64,000 nucleotides of DNA from Bacteroidota bacterium. GTDB lineage: Bacteria; Bacteroidota; Ignavibacteria; UBA10030; SZUA-254. The translations under genes and the position numbers were made by a program. Where the stretch lies: positions 1 to 64,000 of the forward strand of contig DATDFQ010000049.1 of assembly GCA_036522515.1 (NCBI GenBank), read 5' to 3'. Within the stretch, counting starts at the first letter, position 1. Each line of letters begins with the position of its first letter. Below, piece by piece: positions 32,927 through 44,800 of the stretch. The notes beneath the pieces are model-generated. The model was not told where the DNA came from. It was given only the letters and a program-made list of their open reading frames with translations, and ran no database searches.

Positions 32927-33697
32927 ATGAACATTCTTGAACTGAAAACCTGTTCCATGAAGTTCGGAGGCCTGACCGCGGTCTCCGTCCTGGATATCGC
33001 CATCGGCCCGAGGGACCTTTTGGGAATGATCGGCCCCAACGGCGCCGGGAAAACCACGGTCTTTAACATGATCACGGGAGTCTACCGGCCGACCTCCGGG
33101 AGCCTGACGTTCGACGGGAAGGACATCGCCGGCCTGAAACCGTACCAGATCGCATCGATCGGCATCGGAAGGACCTTCCAGAACATCCGTCTCTTTCCGA
33201 GTTTGACCGTGCTTCAGAACATTCAGGTTTCCCTCGTCAAGAATCTCCGGCACGGATTCCGCGACTCCATCCTGCAGTTGAAGAGTTTTCATGAGGAGGA
33301 GCGGGCGATACGCGAGTACATTACGGAGATCCTCGAGCTCTTCAACCTCCGCTCGGTCATGAACGAGCCTGCGACCTCCCTCCCCTACGGCGACCAGCGG
33401 CGGGCGGAGATCGTCCGGGCGCTCGCCACCAAGCCGAAACTCCTGCTGCTCGACGAACCGGCCGCGGGGATGAATGCCACGGAAAAAATCGACCTCATGA
33501 GGCTCATCCGGCTTGTGAAGGAGCGGTACGATATCGCCATCCTTCTGATCGAGCACGACATGAAGGTCGTGATGGGCATTTGCGAACACATCATCGTGCT
33601 CGACTACGGGGTCAAGATCGCGGAGGGGAGTCCGGATGAGATCAGAAAGAATCCGGCCGTGATCGAGGCGTACCTCGGGGAGCAGGTCGATTCATGA
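32927..33697 (+). CDS. livG: Branched-chain amino-acid ABC transporter ATPase LivG
   Basis: 256 residues. Walker A GPNGAGKTTVFNMITG, a signature region that reads LPYGDQRRAEIVRALA rather than the usual LSGG (typical of LivG), Walker B LLLDEPAAGM. It starts 12 bases after livM. Confidence 0.94.
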   Translation: MNILELKTCSMKFGGLTAVSVLDIAIGPRDLLGMIGPNGAGKTTVFNMITGVYRPTSGSLTFDGKDIAGLKPYQIASIGIGRTFQNIRLFPSLTVLQNIQVSLVKNLRHGFRDSILQLKSFHEEERAIREYITEILELFNLRSVMNEPATSLPYGDQRRAEIVRALATKPKLLLLDEPAAGMNATEKIDLMRLIRLVKERYDIAILLIEHDMKVVMGICEHIIVLDYGVKIAEGSPDEIRKNPAVIEAYLGEQVDS

Positions 33698-33724
33698 GCT
33701 CTCTCCCGGCTCCTGGGGATCCCT

Positions 33725-34435
33725 ATGCTGCATATTGAAAAGCTTCACGTCCATTACGGCGCGATTCATGCGATCAAGGGGATCTCGCTCTCGATCGGCA
33801 AGGGTCAGATCGTCACGATGCTCGGCGCAAACGGGGCGGGGAAGACCACCACGCTCCGCACGATCTCCGGTCTTGTCAGGGCGTCCGGAGGGGCGGTACG
33901 GTTCGAAGATTCCGACGTCACGAACAAACCCCCTCATGAAATCGTCATTCTCGGGATCGGGCACGCTCCGGAAGGAAGGATGATTTTTGCCAACCTGACG
34001 GTGAAGGAGAATCTGGAAATGGGGGCGTACCTCCGGCGAGACCGGGCGGAAATTCAGAAGGACATCGATTACGTGTTCTCGATATTTCCGCGCCTGAAGG
34101 AGCGACTCAAGCAGGCCGGGGGGACTCTTTCCGGCGGGGAACAGCAGATGCTCGCCATCGGCAGGGCGCTGATGACACGGCCCCGGCTTCTCCTGCTCGA
34201 CGAACCCTCCCTCGGCATCGCCCCGATCCTCGTCAAGACGATTTTCGAGAGGATCGTCGAGATCAACCGCGAACTCGGAATGACGATCCTTCTCGTCGAG
34301 CAGAACGCGCACCTTGCGCTCCAGATAGCCCACTACGCCTACGTGATCGAAACGGGACAGGTCGTGATCGAGGGAAAAGCGGCCGATATCGCGAAGAACG
34401 AGGAAGTCCGGAAGGCCTACCTCGGCGAAACGTAA
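33725..34435 (+). CDS. livF: Branched-chain amino-acid ABC transporter ATPase LivF
   Basis: 236 residues. Walker A GANGAGKTTTLRTISG, signature LSGGEQQMLAIGRALM, Walker B LLLDEPSLGIAP. Second ATPase of the transporter and last gene of the operon; followed by adjoining family A and B repeats before a convergent gene. Confidence 0.94.
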   Translation: MLHIEKLHVHYGAIHAIKGISLSIGKGQIVTMLGANGAGKTTTLRTISGLVRASGGAVRFEDSDVTNKPPHEIVILGIGHAPEGRMIFANLTVKENLEMGAYLRRDRAEIQKDIDYVFSIFPRLKERLKQAGGTLSGGEQQMLAIGRALMTRPRLLLLDEPSLGIAPILVKTIFERIVEINRELGMTILLVEQNAHLALQIAHYAYVIETGQVVIEGKAADIAKNEEVRKAYLGET

Positions 34436-34470
34436 CCTCCCTGCTTTGTCGTCCCGGCAAGGAGTCGGTA

Positions 34471-34541
34471 GCCGCAGCCTTTAGGCTGCGTCCATGACAC
34501 CGCGATCTGAAGATCGCGGCTACCAATACCTCGAGCGAACC
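34471..34541. repeat. Family A palindromic repeat, copy 3
   Basis: GGTAGCCGCAGCCTTTAGGC continuing to TGCG, then CCGCGATCTGAAGATCGCGG and GCTACC. It lies between the convergent ends of livF and the APC permease gene and abuts a partial family B element. Confidence 0.75.
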
Positions 34542-34575
34542 GGGATCCTTCGTCGCTACGCTCCTCAGGATGACA
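34542..34575. repeat. Family B repeat, partial copy 3 (right arm only)
   Basis: Only the right arm is present: GGGATCCTTCG followed by CTACGCTCCTCAGGATGAC. It abuts the A element with no gap and ends next to the stop codon of the permease gene (34576). The left arm appears to be missing or replaced by the A element. Confidence 0.65.
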
Positions 34576-36069
<1,494 letters not shown>

Positions 36070-36121
36070 CGGCGATGCCGGGGATCGGTGACACGGGGAG
36101 GCGGTTCCGTCCGGGAGTGGG

Positions 36122-36364
36122 TTAGAGGGGGGGTTGAGTGTCGGTCGGCTCGGTTGCCTGATCGTTCAGGACGGCCTGAGCCTCGACGAGGTGTTTTTCG
36201 TCCACCAGGACCTGGATCCCCTCGCTCTCCTGGAGGGAAGGGAGCATCCCGCCGATATCTTCGAATTTCAGGAACGACTCGATACCCGCAGCGGCCAGAG
36301 TAGCCTGTGCGAGTTCCGCTTCGACTTCATTCACGAATGTCGCCGCTGCAACGTAGCGATCCAT
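36122..36364 (-). CDS. DUF2007-type small protein
   Basis: 80 residues. The AATFVNEVEAELAQATLAAAGIESFLKFED pattern is the usual layout of DUF2007 (putative signal-transducing) proteins, followed by QESEGIQVLVDEKHLVEAQAVL, which matches the second half of the fold (only short parts are quoted as positions 5-34 and 46-67). Function unknown. It has its own promoter (36407-36435) and precedes the permease gene. Confidence 0.78.
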   Translation of the reverse strand: MDRYVAAATFVNEVEAELAQATLAAAGIESFLKFEDIGGMLPSLQESEGIQVLVDEKHLVEAQAVLNDQATEPTDTQPPL

Positions 36365-36406
36365 GGTAAGACCCGTCCTGGTGAGGTTAAAATCCGAACT
36401 TGCGAC

Positions 36407-36435
36407 AACTTAGTAAAGTCCTGCGACAGATGCAA
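36407..36435 (-). promoter_or_regulatory. Promoter of the DUF2007 gene
   Basis: Minus strand: TTGCAT, 17-bp spacer, TAAGTT, with a leader of about 36 bases to the ATG at 36364. The match is moderate. Confidence 0.4.
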
Positions 36436-36466
36436 CGCCTGGTACTGCCCCAATTTCACCCAACAT

Positions 36467-36544
36467 GTCATCCTGAGGGAGCGTAGCGACCGAAGGATCT
36501 CGTCTTTCCGACCTGCAAGATCCTTCGCTTCGCTCAGGATGACA
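36467..36544. repeat. Family B palindromic repeat, copy 4
   Basis: Left arm GTCATCCTGAGGGAGCG, right arm CGCTTCGCTCAGGATGAC, with inner AAGGATCTCG/CAAGATCCTT. It lies 36 bases past the stop of the GspE/PilB gene and before the DUF2007 promoter. It has no A partner. Confidence 0.8.
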
Positions 36545-36580
36545 AAATAAGACCCTACCCAACCCCCCCCTCCGCAAGAC

Positions 36581-38455
36581 TCAATCTTCAGTCGTCGTTC
36601 CCGCGACTTCCTCCGTCGTCGTGATCCCCTTTCGCAACAGGTCGAACGCGGCGTCCCGGAGCGTCTTCATCCCCTCCTGCATTGCGGTCTGCCTGATCGC
36701 GCCCTCGTTGATCGTGTTCCCGGCTTCGAGTATCAGGCGCCGGATTTCAGGCGTGAAGTAGAGCACTTCATGGATGGCGATGCGGCCCTTGTAGCCGCCA
36801 TGGCAATGGATGCAGCCCACGGGCCGGAAAAATACTGTGGACTCGATATCAGCCTTCGGAAAACCGAGCTTCTCGAGGCTGATCGGCAGCACCTCCCTGT
36901 CGACAAGTTTGCATCGGTCACAAAGCTTTCTGAGGAGCCGCTGGGCCACGATAATGTTGAGGGAGTAGGCGAGGAGGAACGGTTCAAGCCCCATCTTGTA
37001 CAACCGGGCGATCGCGCTCGGCGCGTCGTTTGTGTGAAGGGTCGAGAAGGTAAGGTGGCCGGTATTGGCAAGTTTGATCGCCATGTCGGCCGTCGTCTTG
37101 TCGCGGATCTCCCCTACCATCACGATATCCGGATCGTGGCGCAGGATCGCCCTCAGGGCTCCTTCGAAATCGAGCTTGGGGTTCAGCTTCACCTGGCGGG
37201 CACCGTCGATGAAGTATTCCACCGGGTCCTCCACGGTGATGACATTCAGCGTCGGATCCATCACCGCCCTGATCGCCGCCAGAAGCGTCGTGCTCTTGCC
37301 GCTGCCGGTCGGGCCGGTCAGGATCACAATCCCGTACGGTTTGTCGATCGCCTTCTTGAACCGCTCGAGGGCCTCCGGCTGGAATCCGATGTTGTCGACG
37401 GTGATCGACGCTTCCGGGTCGCGGAGCACCCGGATGACGATCGACTCAAACTTGACGCGCAATTCCTTCCCGACCATCGGGATGATCGACACGCGGAAGC
37501 GGACGATCTTATTGTCGATCGTCTTCTGGATGAAGCCGTCCTGAGCCATGTTTCGCTCGAACCGGTCGGTCCCTTTCGCCACGTCCTTGATCACGGCGGA
37601 TACGGCGTCCGCGCGCAGATCGTCGATCGTCTGCCAGAGGGTCAAATGGCCGTCGATCCGGAAGTGGACTTCCGTCTTCCGCGCGGCCCTCGGAATGACG
37701 TGGAGGTCGCTCGCATTGATGCGAACGGCATCGGCAAGGAGGTTATCGACCAGCTCGCCGAGGTGGCCCTTGCGGATCTCCTCCTCGAGCTCGTCGATGA
37801 CGTTTTGCTGGTCTTCGTCGATGTAATCGACCGATTTCTCGCTCGGGCGACTCTGCTGCTCGACAATGAGCTGCCTGGCCAGTTCCTCGAAATCGTTCGA
37901 GGGAACGTAATAGATCTCATACTTCGAGTAGGGAAATCCGCGGGCAATCTGGGAAATATCGGCATTGGCCGGATTCGGGGTGATGACCTGGAGTTTGGAG
38001 GGGTCCCCTTCCGCCACCTGAAGCGGAAGAACCTTGTTCGCCGTCGCGGATTCCCGGAGCCTCTGGGGAAGCTGCTCGAGCGTCCGGTTGATGAACAGGA
38101 GCTTGTCTCCGTCGATCCCGAGCGCGGAGAGGTCGATCCGCTTGAAGGAATAGTACCTCGCGAACTCGTCGTAGACCCGTTCACGGTCGGCCGCGAAATC
38201 CTCGATGAGAACCTGAAACAGCCGGCGCTTGTCCGTATCGCCCTGCAGCTTCTTCCTCGTCAGGGCGTCGTTGACCATTTTTCGGGAGACGATTCCCTTG
38301 TTGACAAGAGACTCCACGAATCCGGAAACCCCCTGGGCCGTGCTCGCTATGCGGGCTTCCCTCTGGCTCTCAATCTTGTCCGTGCCCGGCTTCCCCTCCT
38401 CTCCGGTGGGGATGCGGTTGTCCTGCTCAGGGTGAGATGGCTTGTGAGAATCCAT
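36581..38455 (-). CDS. Type II secretion / type IV pilus ATPase (GspE/PilB family)
   Basis: 624 residues from the ATG at 38455; a TTG at 38491 is an alternative. The N-terminal MshEN/T2SSE_N-like domain lies at about 40-190. The ATPase core has Walker A GPTGSGKSTTLLAAI, the Asp box (VITVEDPVEY), Walker B DIVMVGEIRDKTTADMA, and the His box TGHLTFSTLHTND. The zinc tetracysteine site is intact (CDRC and CIHC). It powers pilus or pseudopilus assembly, but no other pilus gene is adjacent. It starts 44 bases after the helicase gene stop. Confidence 0.9.
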   Translation of the reverse strand: MDSHKPSHPEQDNRIPTGEEGKPGTDKIESQREARIASTAQGVSGFVESLVNKGIVSRKMVNDALTRKKLQGDTDKRRLFQVLIEDFAADRERVYDEFARYYSFKRIDLSALGIDGDKLLFINRTLEQLPQRLRESATANKVLPLQVAEGDPSKLQVITPNPANADISQIARGFPYSKYEIYYVPSNDFEELARQLIVEQQSRPSEKSVDYIDEDQQNVIDELEEEIRKGHLGELVDNLLADAVRINASDLHVIPRAARKTEVHFRIDGHLTLWQTIDDLRADAVSAVIKDVAKGTDRFERNMAQDGFIQKTIDNKIVRFRVSIIPMVGKELRVKFESIVIRVLRDPEASITVDNIGFQPEALERFKKAIDKPYGIVILTGPTGSGKSTTLLAAIRAVMDPTLNVITVEDPVEYFIDGARQVKLNPKLDFEGALRAILRHDPDIVMVGEIRDKTTADMAIKLANTGHLTFSTLHTNDAPSAIARLYKMGLEPFLLAYSLNIIVAQRLLRKLCDRCKLVDREVLPISLEKLGFPKADIESTVFFRPVGCIHCHGGYKGRIAIHEVLYFTPEIRRLILEAGNTINEGAIRQTAMQEGMKTLRDAAFDLLRKGITTTEEVAGTTTED

Positions 38456-38498
38456 GGTGTTCTTAAAACGTACGAATTTTCCGCTTTGCAATCAAGAC

Positions 38499-40754
38499 TC
38501 AGATAATCCTGAGCCGGGCGTACTTCAGGAGAAGGTTTTTCCTCCCGACCGACTGGAACCGGATGACCGCCTTGAGAGAATCGCCCGACCCTGACAGCCC
38601 CTCCACCCGGCCCCTGCCGAACACTTCATGATCCACCAGGCCTCCGACCCTCAGGGGGAGGGCGTCGTCTCCTCCGCCGGCGCCGAAACCGCCCGGCTCC
38701 GGGGCCGCCGGATCAGGCCCGGGAGGATCCGGAAAGAAGCGGTCGCCCTCATCGGCGGCATCGTTCCGCGAAAAACGGTCGCGCGCAGCGCGGTTCCGGA
38801 AACCGGCCGGATGCGGAACCCTGTACCCCCCGCCGTGAACAATTTCGAGCAAAGCGGGGTCGACCTCCTCGAGAAACCGGGAAGGCGACTGCGAGGACGC
38901 CTCGCCGAACCTGAAACGGACCCTGGCATGACTCAGGTAAAGCTTGCGCATCGCCCGCGTCACGCCGACATAATAGAGCCGCCGCTCTTCCTCGATCTCT
39001 TTTCTGTCCGATGTCGGGCTGTAGAACGGAAGCAGCCCCTCCTCGAGCCCCGTGATGAACACGACGGGGAACTCAAGGCCCTTCGCGCTGTGGAGCGTCA
39101 GGAGCGTGACGGCGTTGTGCGAATCGTCCCACTGGTCGATGTCCGAGAGGAGGGAGACCTCCTGCAGGAATTCCTCGAGTGAACGCTTCCCTCCGGCGCC
39201 GAACTCGGTGATCGCGGAAAGGAGCTCCTGCACGTTCTCCCACCGGGCCATCGCTTCCGGAGTTCCCTCCGCCTTGAGGAGCGGCAGGATCCCCAGTTCG
39301 TCGATCATCGAGCGGACGAGCTCGCTCGGGGAGATTTCCTGCTTGAGTCCGGCGTACTTCCGGAAGAGGGCTGCGACTCCCGCCATCGCCGCCCGGGCGG
39401 AAGCGGAAAGTCCGGAAATTTCTCCCGCCCTCGCCGCGGCCCCAAGAAGTCCGATCCCGGCGGCCTTCGCAAACTCGACCAGCCGCTTCACGGCGACGTC
39501 GCCAAGCCCCCTGGCGGGGTAGTTGAGGATTCGCAGCAGGCTGTCGTTATCGGAGGCGTTGACCAGGACCCGGAGGTATGCCAGGACGTCCTTGATCTCC
39601 TTCCTCTGGTAAAACTCCACCCCGCCGACGATGACGTACGGGATGCTGTTCCGCCGGAGCGCGTCTTCGAGGGAACGGGATTGGGCGTTTGTCCGGTACA
39701 TGACCGCTACCTGGGAGAGGTCGGCCTTCGACTTCCGGCATTCCCCGACGATCGAGGAGGCGACCGCCGCGGCCTCGTGGCGGTCGTCTTCGCATTCCAG
39801 GACCGTGATCAATTCGCCGGCGGGGTTCGCGGTCCAGAGGTCCTTTGACAACTGGTCGACATTCTTTTTGATGATCTGGTCCGCCGCCGCCAGGATGGTC
39901 TTTGTCGAGCGGTAGTTTTGTTCGAGGCGGATGATTTTGGCCTCCGGATAATCCCGTCCGAAATCGAGGATATTGCGGATGTCGGCGCCGCGGAAGGCGT
40001 AAATGCTCTGCGCGTCGTCCCCGACGGCGCAGACGTTCCTGTGGCGCTCGCCGAGTTGCTTCACCAGCGAGTACTGGGCATGGTTCGTATCCTGGTACTC
40101 GTCGACGAGGATGAACCGGAACCGGTCCTGGTACTTCAGCAGGGTCTTGCGATGGCCGCTGAATAACTCGATCGGACGCACGAGCAGGTCGTCGAAGTCC
40201 ATGGCGTTATTGCGCTTCAACCCGGCCTGGTACTCCTCATAGACGGACGCGGTGTTCTCCTCGAAGACGTCCGAGGCGAGACGCCGGTACTCCACGGGGG
40301 AAATGAACTCGTTCTTGGCCCCGCTGATTCGCGACCTGATCGCCTGGGGGTTGAATTGTTGCGAGGGAATCCCCAGCGAGTTCATGATGCGCTTGATCAG
40401 CGCCTGGCTGTCCTGGGAATCGTAAATAGTGAAGTTGCTGGTGAATCCGATCTGTTCGCATTCGATTCGCAGCAGCCGCGCGAGGAGGGAATGAAACGTC
40501 CCCATCCAGAGCTGGGCGCTCTTCGCCCCGACCAGCCTCGTGATCCGCTCTTTCATCTCGCTCGCGGCCTTGTTGGTGAACGTGAGCGCAAGAATCGAAT
40601 AGGCGGGGACTCCCATGCCGATCAAATGGGCGATCCTGTAGGAGAGGACGCGCGTCTTGCCGCTTCCGGGGCCCGCGACAACCATGAGGGGACCTTCGAC
40701 GGTTCTGACAGCCTCCTGCTGCCTCGGATTCAACTCGTCAAGCGGGATCGTCAT
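38499..40754 (-). CDS. pcrA: UvrD/PcrA-type DNA helicase
   Basis: 751 residues, superfamily 1A. Motif I AGPGSGKTRVLSYRI, motif II VDEYQDTNHAQ, motif V/VI region LLTLHSAKGLEFPVVFITG and VTRAMRKLYLSHA. The C-terminal segment (GGLVDHEVFGRGRVEGLSG) is the Tudor-like domain that in PcrA binds RNA polymerase. Roles: repair and replication-fork clearance. The only ordinary SF1 repair helicase in the window; AddA is separate. Confidence 0.94.
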   Translation of the reverse strand: MTIPLDELNPRQQEAVRTVEGPLMVVAGPGSGKTRVLSYRIAHLIGMGVPAYSILALTFTNKAASEMKERITRLVGAKSAQLWMGTFHSLLARLLRIECEQIGFTSNFTIYDSQDSQALIKRIMNSLGIPSQQFNPQAIRSRISGAKNEFISPVEYRRLASDVFEENTASVYEEYQAGLKRNNAMDFDDLLVRPIELFSGHRKTLLKYQDRFRFILVDEYQDTNHAQYSLVKQLGERHRNVCAVGDDAQSIYAFRGADIRNILDFGRDYPEAKIIRLEQNYRSTKTILAAADQIIKKNVDQLSKDLWTANPAGELITVLECEDDRHEAAAVASSIVGECRKSKADLSQVAVMYRTNAQSRSLEDALRRNSIPYVIVGGVEFYQRKEIKDVLAYLRVLVNASDNDSLLRILNYPARGLGDVAVKRLVEFAKAAGIGLLGAAARAGEISGLSASARAAMAGVAALFRKYAGLKQEISPSELVRSMIDELGILPLLKAEGTPEAMARWENVQELLSAITEFGAGGKRSLEEFLQEVSLLSDIDQWDDSHNAVTLLTLHSAKGLEFPVVFITGLEEGLLPFYSPTSDRKEIEEERRLYYVGVTRAMRKLYLSHARVRFRFGEASSQSPSRFLEEVDPALLEIVHGGGYRVPHPAGFRNRAARDRFSRNDAADEGDRFFPDPPGPDPAAPEPGGFGAGGGDDALPLRVGGLVDHEVFGRGRVEGLSGSGDSLKAVIRFQSVGRKNLLLKYARLRII

Positions 40755-40873
40755 CGTGTTGAGCTACGGGGGATGGTGTACCGGAAGACCGGCGTTGTGA
40801 AGAGGAGGACGGACGGGATGGACGGTACGGCCGTGCGGGCGGCGGACGCCGTGCGCGTCACGAGGCCGGGCCC

Positions 40874-41497
40874 CTACAGGATAATCGCGCCCTCCAGGCG
40901 AAGGAGGAACTCCTTGGTTTTGATCCCGCACGAGTAACCGACAAGCGCCCCATCCGTGCCGAGGACCCGGTGGCACGGTACGATGATCGGGAGCGGGTTT
41001 GCTCCGTTCGCCCGGCCCACCGCCTGAAAGGCCTTCGGAGCGCTGACCCGTTTTGCAAGGTGTTTATAGGTGATCGTGCTGCCGTAGGGAATCTTCGAGA
41101 GCTCTTTCCAGATCCGGATCTGGAAGGGGGTGCCGATCAGATCGACCGAACAGGTGAATTTTGCCAGCTTTCCGTTGAAGTACCGTGTCAGCTGGTCGAT
41201 GACCTCCTTGTTGCGGGCCCTGTTGTCGATGACGCTCTCGACGTCGCAGTGTTCCTTCAGCCATTCAAAAAAATCTTTCCGCGATTCCCGCGGCACGCTG
41301 ATCTTGCAAACACCTCTCTCCGTCGACGCCACATAAATTCTTCCGATGCGCGAATCGAACGACGTGCAGTACACTTTCGTTCGCGACTCCGGGGCTCCCT
41401 GCTCGCCGTTTCTGTCTCTCTCTCCCTCAACCTTGCCCTTCTTCTTCAGCGCGTTTGCAACCCTTGCACTTTCGAGCGTTGCAATATCTTCAAGCAT
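40874..41497 (-). CDS. ogt: Methylated-DNA-protein-cysteine methyltransferase
   Basis: 207 residues. The active-site motif is PIIVPCHRVLG with the acceptor cysteine, preceded by IPYGSTITYKHLA and AVGRANGANP, which form the DNA-binding helix and Asn hinge. It repairs O6-alkylguanine by suicide transfer. An N-terminal extension (residues 1-38) is charged and of doubtful importance; translation may begin later. It has a promoter at 41674-41702 and a leader of about 170 bases containing a possible small reading frame. Confidence 0.92.
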   Translation of the reverse strand: MLEDIATLESARVANALKKKGKVEGERDRNGEQGAPESRTKVYCTSFDSRIGRIYVASTERGVCKISVPRESRKDFFEWLKEHCDVESVIDNRARNKEVIDQLTRYFNGKLAKFTCSVDLIGTPFQIRIWKELSKIPYGSTITYKHLAKRVSAPKAFQAVGRANGANPLPIIVPCHRVLGTDGALVGYSCGIKTKEFLLRLEGAIIL

Positions 41498-41503
41498 AAA
41501 TTG

Positions 41504-41584
41504 TCATCGTCCAAGAATCGTGGTCTGTGGAACTACCTCAGGAATTGTCGTGCGTGTGAAGTACAACGGCGATGATGATGTCAC
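41504..41584 (-). CDS. Possible 26-residue leader peptide upstream of ogt
   Basis: GTG start preceded by GGAGG at five-base spacing, one of the strongest ribosome sites in the region. The peptide begins MTSSSPLYFTRTTIPEVV and ends seven bases before the ogt ATG. It lies in the predicted ogt leader. It could couple translation to ogt or be chance; no family is recognised. The same frame is open for 121 codons, but the upstream part lies outside the predicted transcript. Confidence 0.3.
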   Translation of the reverse strand: MTSSSPLYFTRTTIPEVVPQTTILGR

Positions 41585-41673
41585 ATCCCCCTCCAGGATT
41601 TCCTCACTACTGATGAACGACCTGATCGGTAAGCGATTGCGACGGCGCGTGTCCGAGAGGACAGCGTGGACTA

Positions 41674-41702
41674 ATAATAGACATATTGGAAAAGAAAAGC
41701 AA
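41674..41702 (-). promoter_or_regulatory. Promoter of ogt
   Basis: Minus strand: TTGCTT, 17-bp spacer, TATTAT. Its transcript would start near 41667, leaving an unusually long leader of about 170 bases before the ATG at 41497. The rest of the 373-base gap (41703-41870) shows no gene, and no clear terminator for the large gene ending at 41871. Confidence 0.5.
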
Positions 41703-41870
41703 GGCAAAAATGACGCTCGAAAAAAATTTTCCGCGACGCGACACGGCGTCCCCGCGAAAATTCCCGCGCGTGCGATCCCGGCGGCTCCGCGTGTGAAACC
41801 TCGTGGAACATTTTTCCGGGAACGGAAGCGGTCCCGCGTTCCGCGAATTCCCCGGGTGAAAGGAATCACC

Positions 41871-44800
41871 TTAGAAGAATGCTCTAACTTCTGCTTTCAT
41901 TGTATGCACGGGAGAAGATCCGCCTTCGCTCCGGCCGTCGTACGAGATCGTGCTCTGGATGAACTGCGTCAACCGGTAATCCATTCCCACATGCCAGAGC
42001 CACGACTGCCCGCCGACTTTTCCCCCGGTGAGTTCGAACGGGAGGATCCCTCCTGCCCGGGCCAGCGTCACCTCCTCTCTCGTGAATTCAGCCCGGACCT
42101 GCCCTTTTCCGGCGAGCGAGTAGACACCCCGGATCGATTCGGTGTTAAGACTCGCGCGCGACGTGTCAAAATTGAGAGCTTCGCCCGTCGTGACTTTTAT
42201 CCCCATTTCAACGCTCTGTTCGGGCCGGTAGGTCCAGTCGGTCTCTATACTACGGGAGAGGATGCTGCGAACCCGGTAGTCGGATTGAGGGGAACTGAGA
42301 AGGTCCTTCTTTTGAATCAGGTCGGTCTGGTTGGAAAACTCCCTCACCGGCTGCCACCGGACCCGCACCGAGCGCTCGTCCGAAAAGGTGTTTTCATCCG
42401 CCAGAGCGTACTTTGTCAATCCTCTCCGCTGGCTGTACCGCAACCGGAGAGAATACTCCGGGTTGTTCTCCCAAAGATAGAGATCCTGGGAGAAGAGGTT
42501 GCTCCCCGCGATGGTGGTCCGGTCGTCGAGGAAGCGGCTGAAGTGGAGAAGGTAAATTTGTTTCCTGTCGGGTTCGCTGCTTTTTTCGTCCACGCGGGCA
42601 TACGTTTCGGAGGAGAGGGCGGCGAGGATCTTCCCCGGCCAGTCGCCGCCTGCGAAGAGACGGCTGCCGTTCAGCCGCAAGCGCGTGCCCGCTTTCAGGT
42701 CGATGACCGGGAGAAGCTCGTCTGCGGGCACCGTCACGCTGATATAGTCGCCGTCGAATCTCGCCAGGCGGAAATCCGCATCGTCGACCAGATGATTGCC
42801 GTTCACGTCTCCGAGGTAGACATAACTCCCTTGCCCCTTCTGCACCTGCTGATAGACCCGTTCGAGCTTCGCCGATTGCTCGGTGGCAAGCTCATAGAGA
42901 ATGTCGGCCTCGATCCCCCTCCGGAAAGGAGCGGCCGAGGTGTGGGAGCGAATGAGGATGTCCTGGAAATCGGATTGACCGGGCCGGCGAAAGGGCTCGA
43001 GAGACACCTTCTTCCGGAGGGTCAGATCGAGCGACGTGGAAAGCGAGTTCCATTCCTGCAACCCCCAGCCGACGCGCTCCGTCAACGACGTCGACGCGGG
43101 CCGGAGGGCCCCGGAGGAAATCGAGTCCTCCCATCGCCAGGCGATCTCTCCCCGAAGCGACATCCTGCCGAGGCTGTCGATCCGGAAACGCGGCGCGATT
43201 TCCTGAAACCGGAAACTGGCATGTTTCAACGTATCCGCAGAGAGGGGGGTGCTGCGCAGAACCTCGCCGTTGTACGCGATCCCCGGCGTGAACAATCCGA
43301 TCGTCTGCTCCGCAAGGGCCTTGTGACGGAACCACTCGCCCCGGTCGTCCAGGGATCCGTCCCGGCTTCTGATGAGTTCAAGATCGTAGCTCGCACGCGG
43401 TGCTCCCTCCCCGGACAGGTTCGCCGATGCGGTGATGCGCCTCGACAGGAACGGCTCCCCCCTTTTCATCCAACCGAGCCCGCCCGAGAATGAGAGCGCC
43501 TGTCCCGGCCGGTAGACGATCGCGCCCTCGCGCAGTTCCTCGTCCAGGCGCGAGGAGTCGACGATGTTCCATTTGCGGTTGAATTCGATTTCGTTGACGC
43601 GGTCGGCCGGGACAAATCGCCTGTCGACATAGCGCTCTTTCAGAGTGAGATCGAGAGCTCCCAGATCGCGCCCGGCCAGGCGAAGGTTTTTCGAGCCGAA
43701 GCGCAGATTGAACGCCGCCGCAGGGCCCCGGTTCTCCCCGTCTGAGATCGGCGAGAACCGGTTCGCATCGTAGTCCGAGAGCGCATACTCCGCCCCGATG
43801 GTGAGCTCGTCGGTCACCTTCGCCCCGAGGCCGAAGTCCGCCAGGCGGTGTGCCGCCGGCATGGGAAGAAACCTGATGGGGGAATAGCTTCCCTGGCGGA
43901 GTCCGGCAAATTGAAACCGGCCGAGCGAGAGGATCGCATAGTCGCCGTTTCCCGCCCCCACATAACTGAAGGCGACGCTGTAGACCGCGTTCAGCGAATC
44001 CGAAGGCGCGAACCGGTAGAAGAAGATCGAACTATCGGCGCCGGAGCCGGTCGTGACGACCGTGTCGACCCGGACGTACTGCCCCTTGCCCGGTCCCGCG
44101 AACGTCACGCCGCTGCGCACCGCCTTGTTCCTGTCGTTGCCGGCGTCGCGGAGAACCGCCCTGTCCGAATCGCCGAGAGTCACGTCGACCGGCGAATCCT
44201 GGTTGTCGTTTTCGACGAGCACCTCCGCCCCGAACGTCAGGCGGCGATCCAAAAAGCTCGCGCCGGATTTACCCGCGACGAGCGTCCTGCTGAACTGGCG
44301 GTCGGTGAACTCGAAATCGACCACGATGCGGGAGATGCGCGATATGAAGCGCCTCGGAGTAAACGTCACCTCCCCGGTCGCATAATCGATCACATAGTCG
44401 CCGGTTTCCCCCCGCGCCATCCGCTCGCCGTTGACATAGACGCGTTCGGTTCCCGCCAGCACGAGGATGTCGCGCTCGTTGTTCTGCCCGGCCAGCCGGT
44501 AGGGACCCTGGACGCCGTCCGCACCGTCGAACTGATTGGTTGTGAACTTCCCCCTCGGTACCGCCCCGGCGAGCAGGAGCTCCCCTTCTGTGCCGCCCGT
44601 CCGGTAGGAGGCCGTCCCTTTCGCTCCCTGCAATTTCCGGTTGAGACCGCCGAATTCATTTCCGGCCAGCCCCAGGCTGAAATCGCCCAGGGTGGCGGAG
44701 AGATCGGTTCCGCGAAGCTCCACAAACACTTTGTCCACCTCCTGGAGCGTCCTGGTCGTTCCTTCGGGCTGGATCGGCGAATTTTCATCCGTCAACGCGG

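Noticed and set aside
41585-41869. 121-codon minus-strand frame upstream of ogt
   Set aside because: Low-complexity arginine/phenylalanine-rich translation, outside the predicted transcript; only the last 26 codons have a ribosome site.
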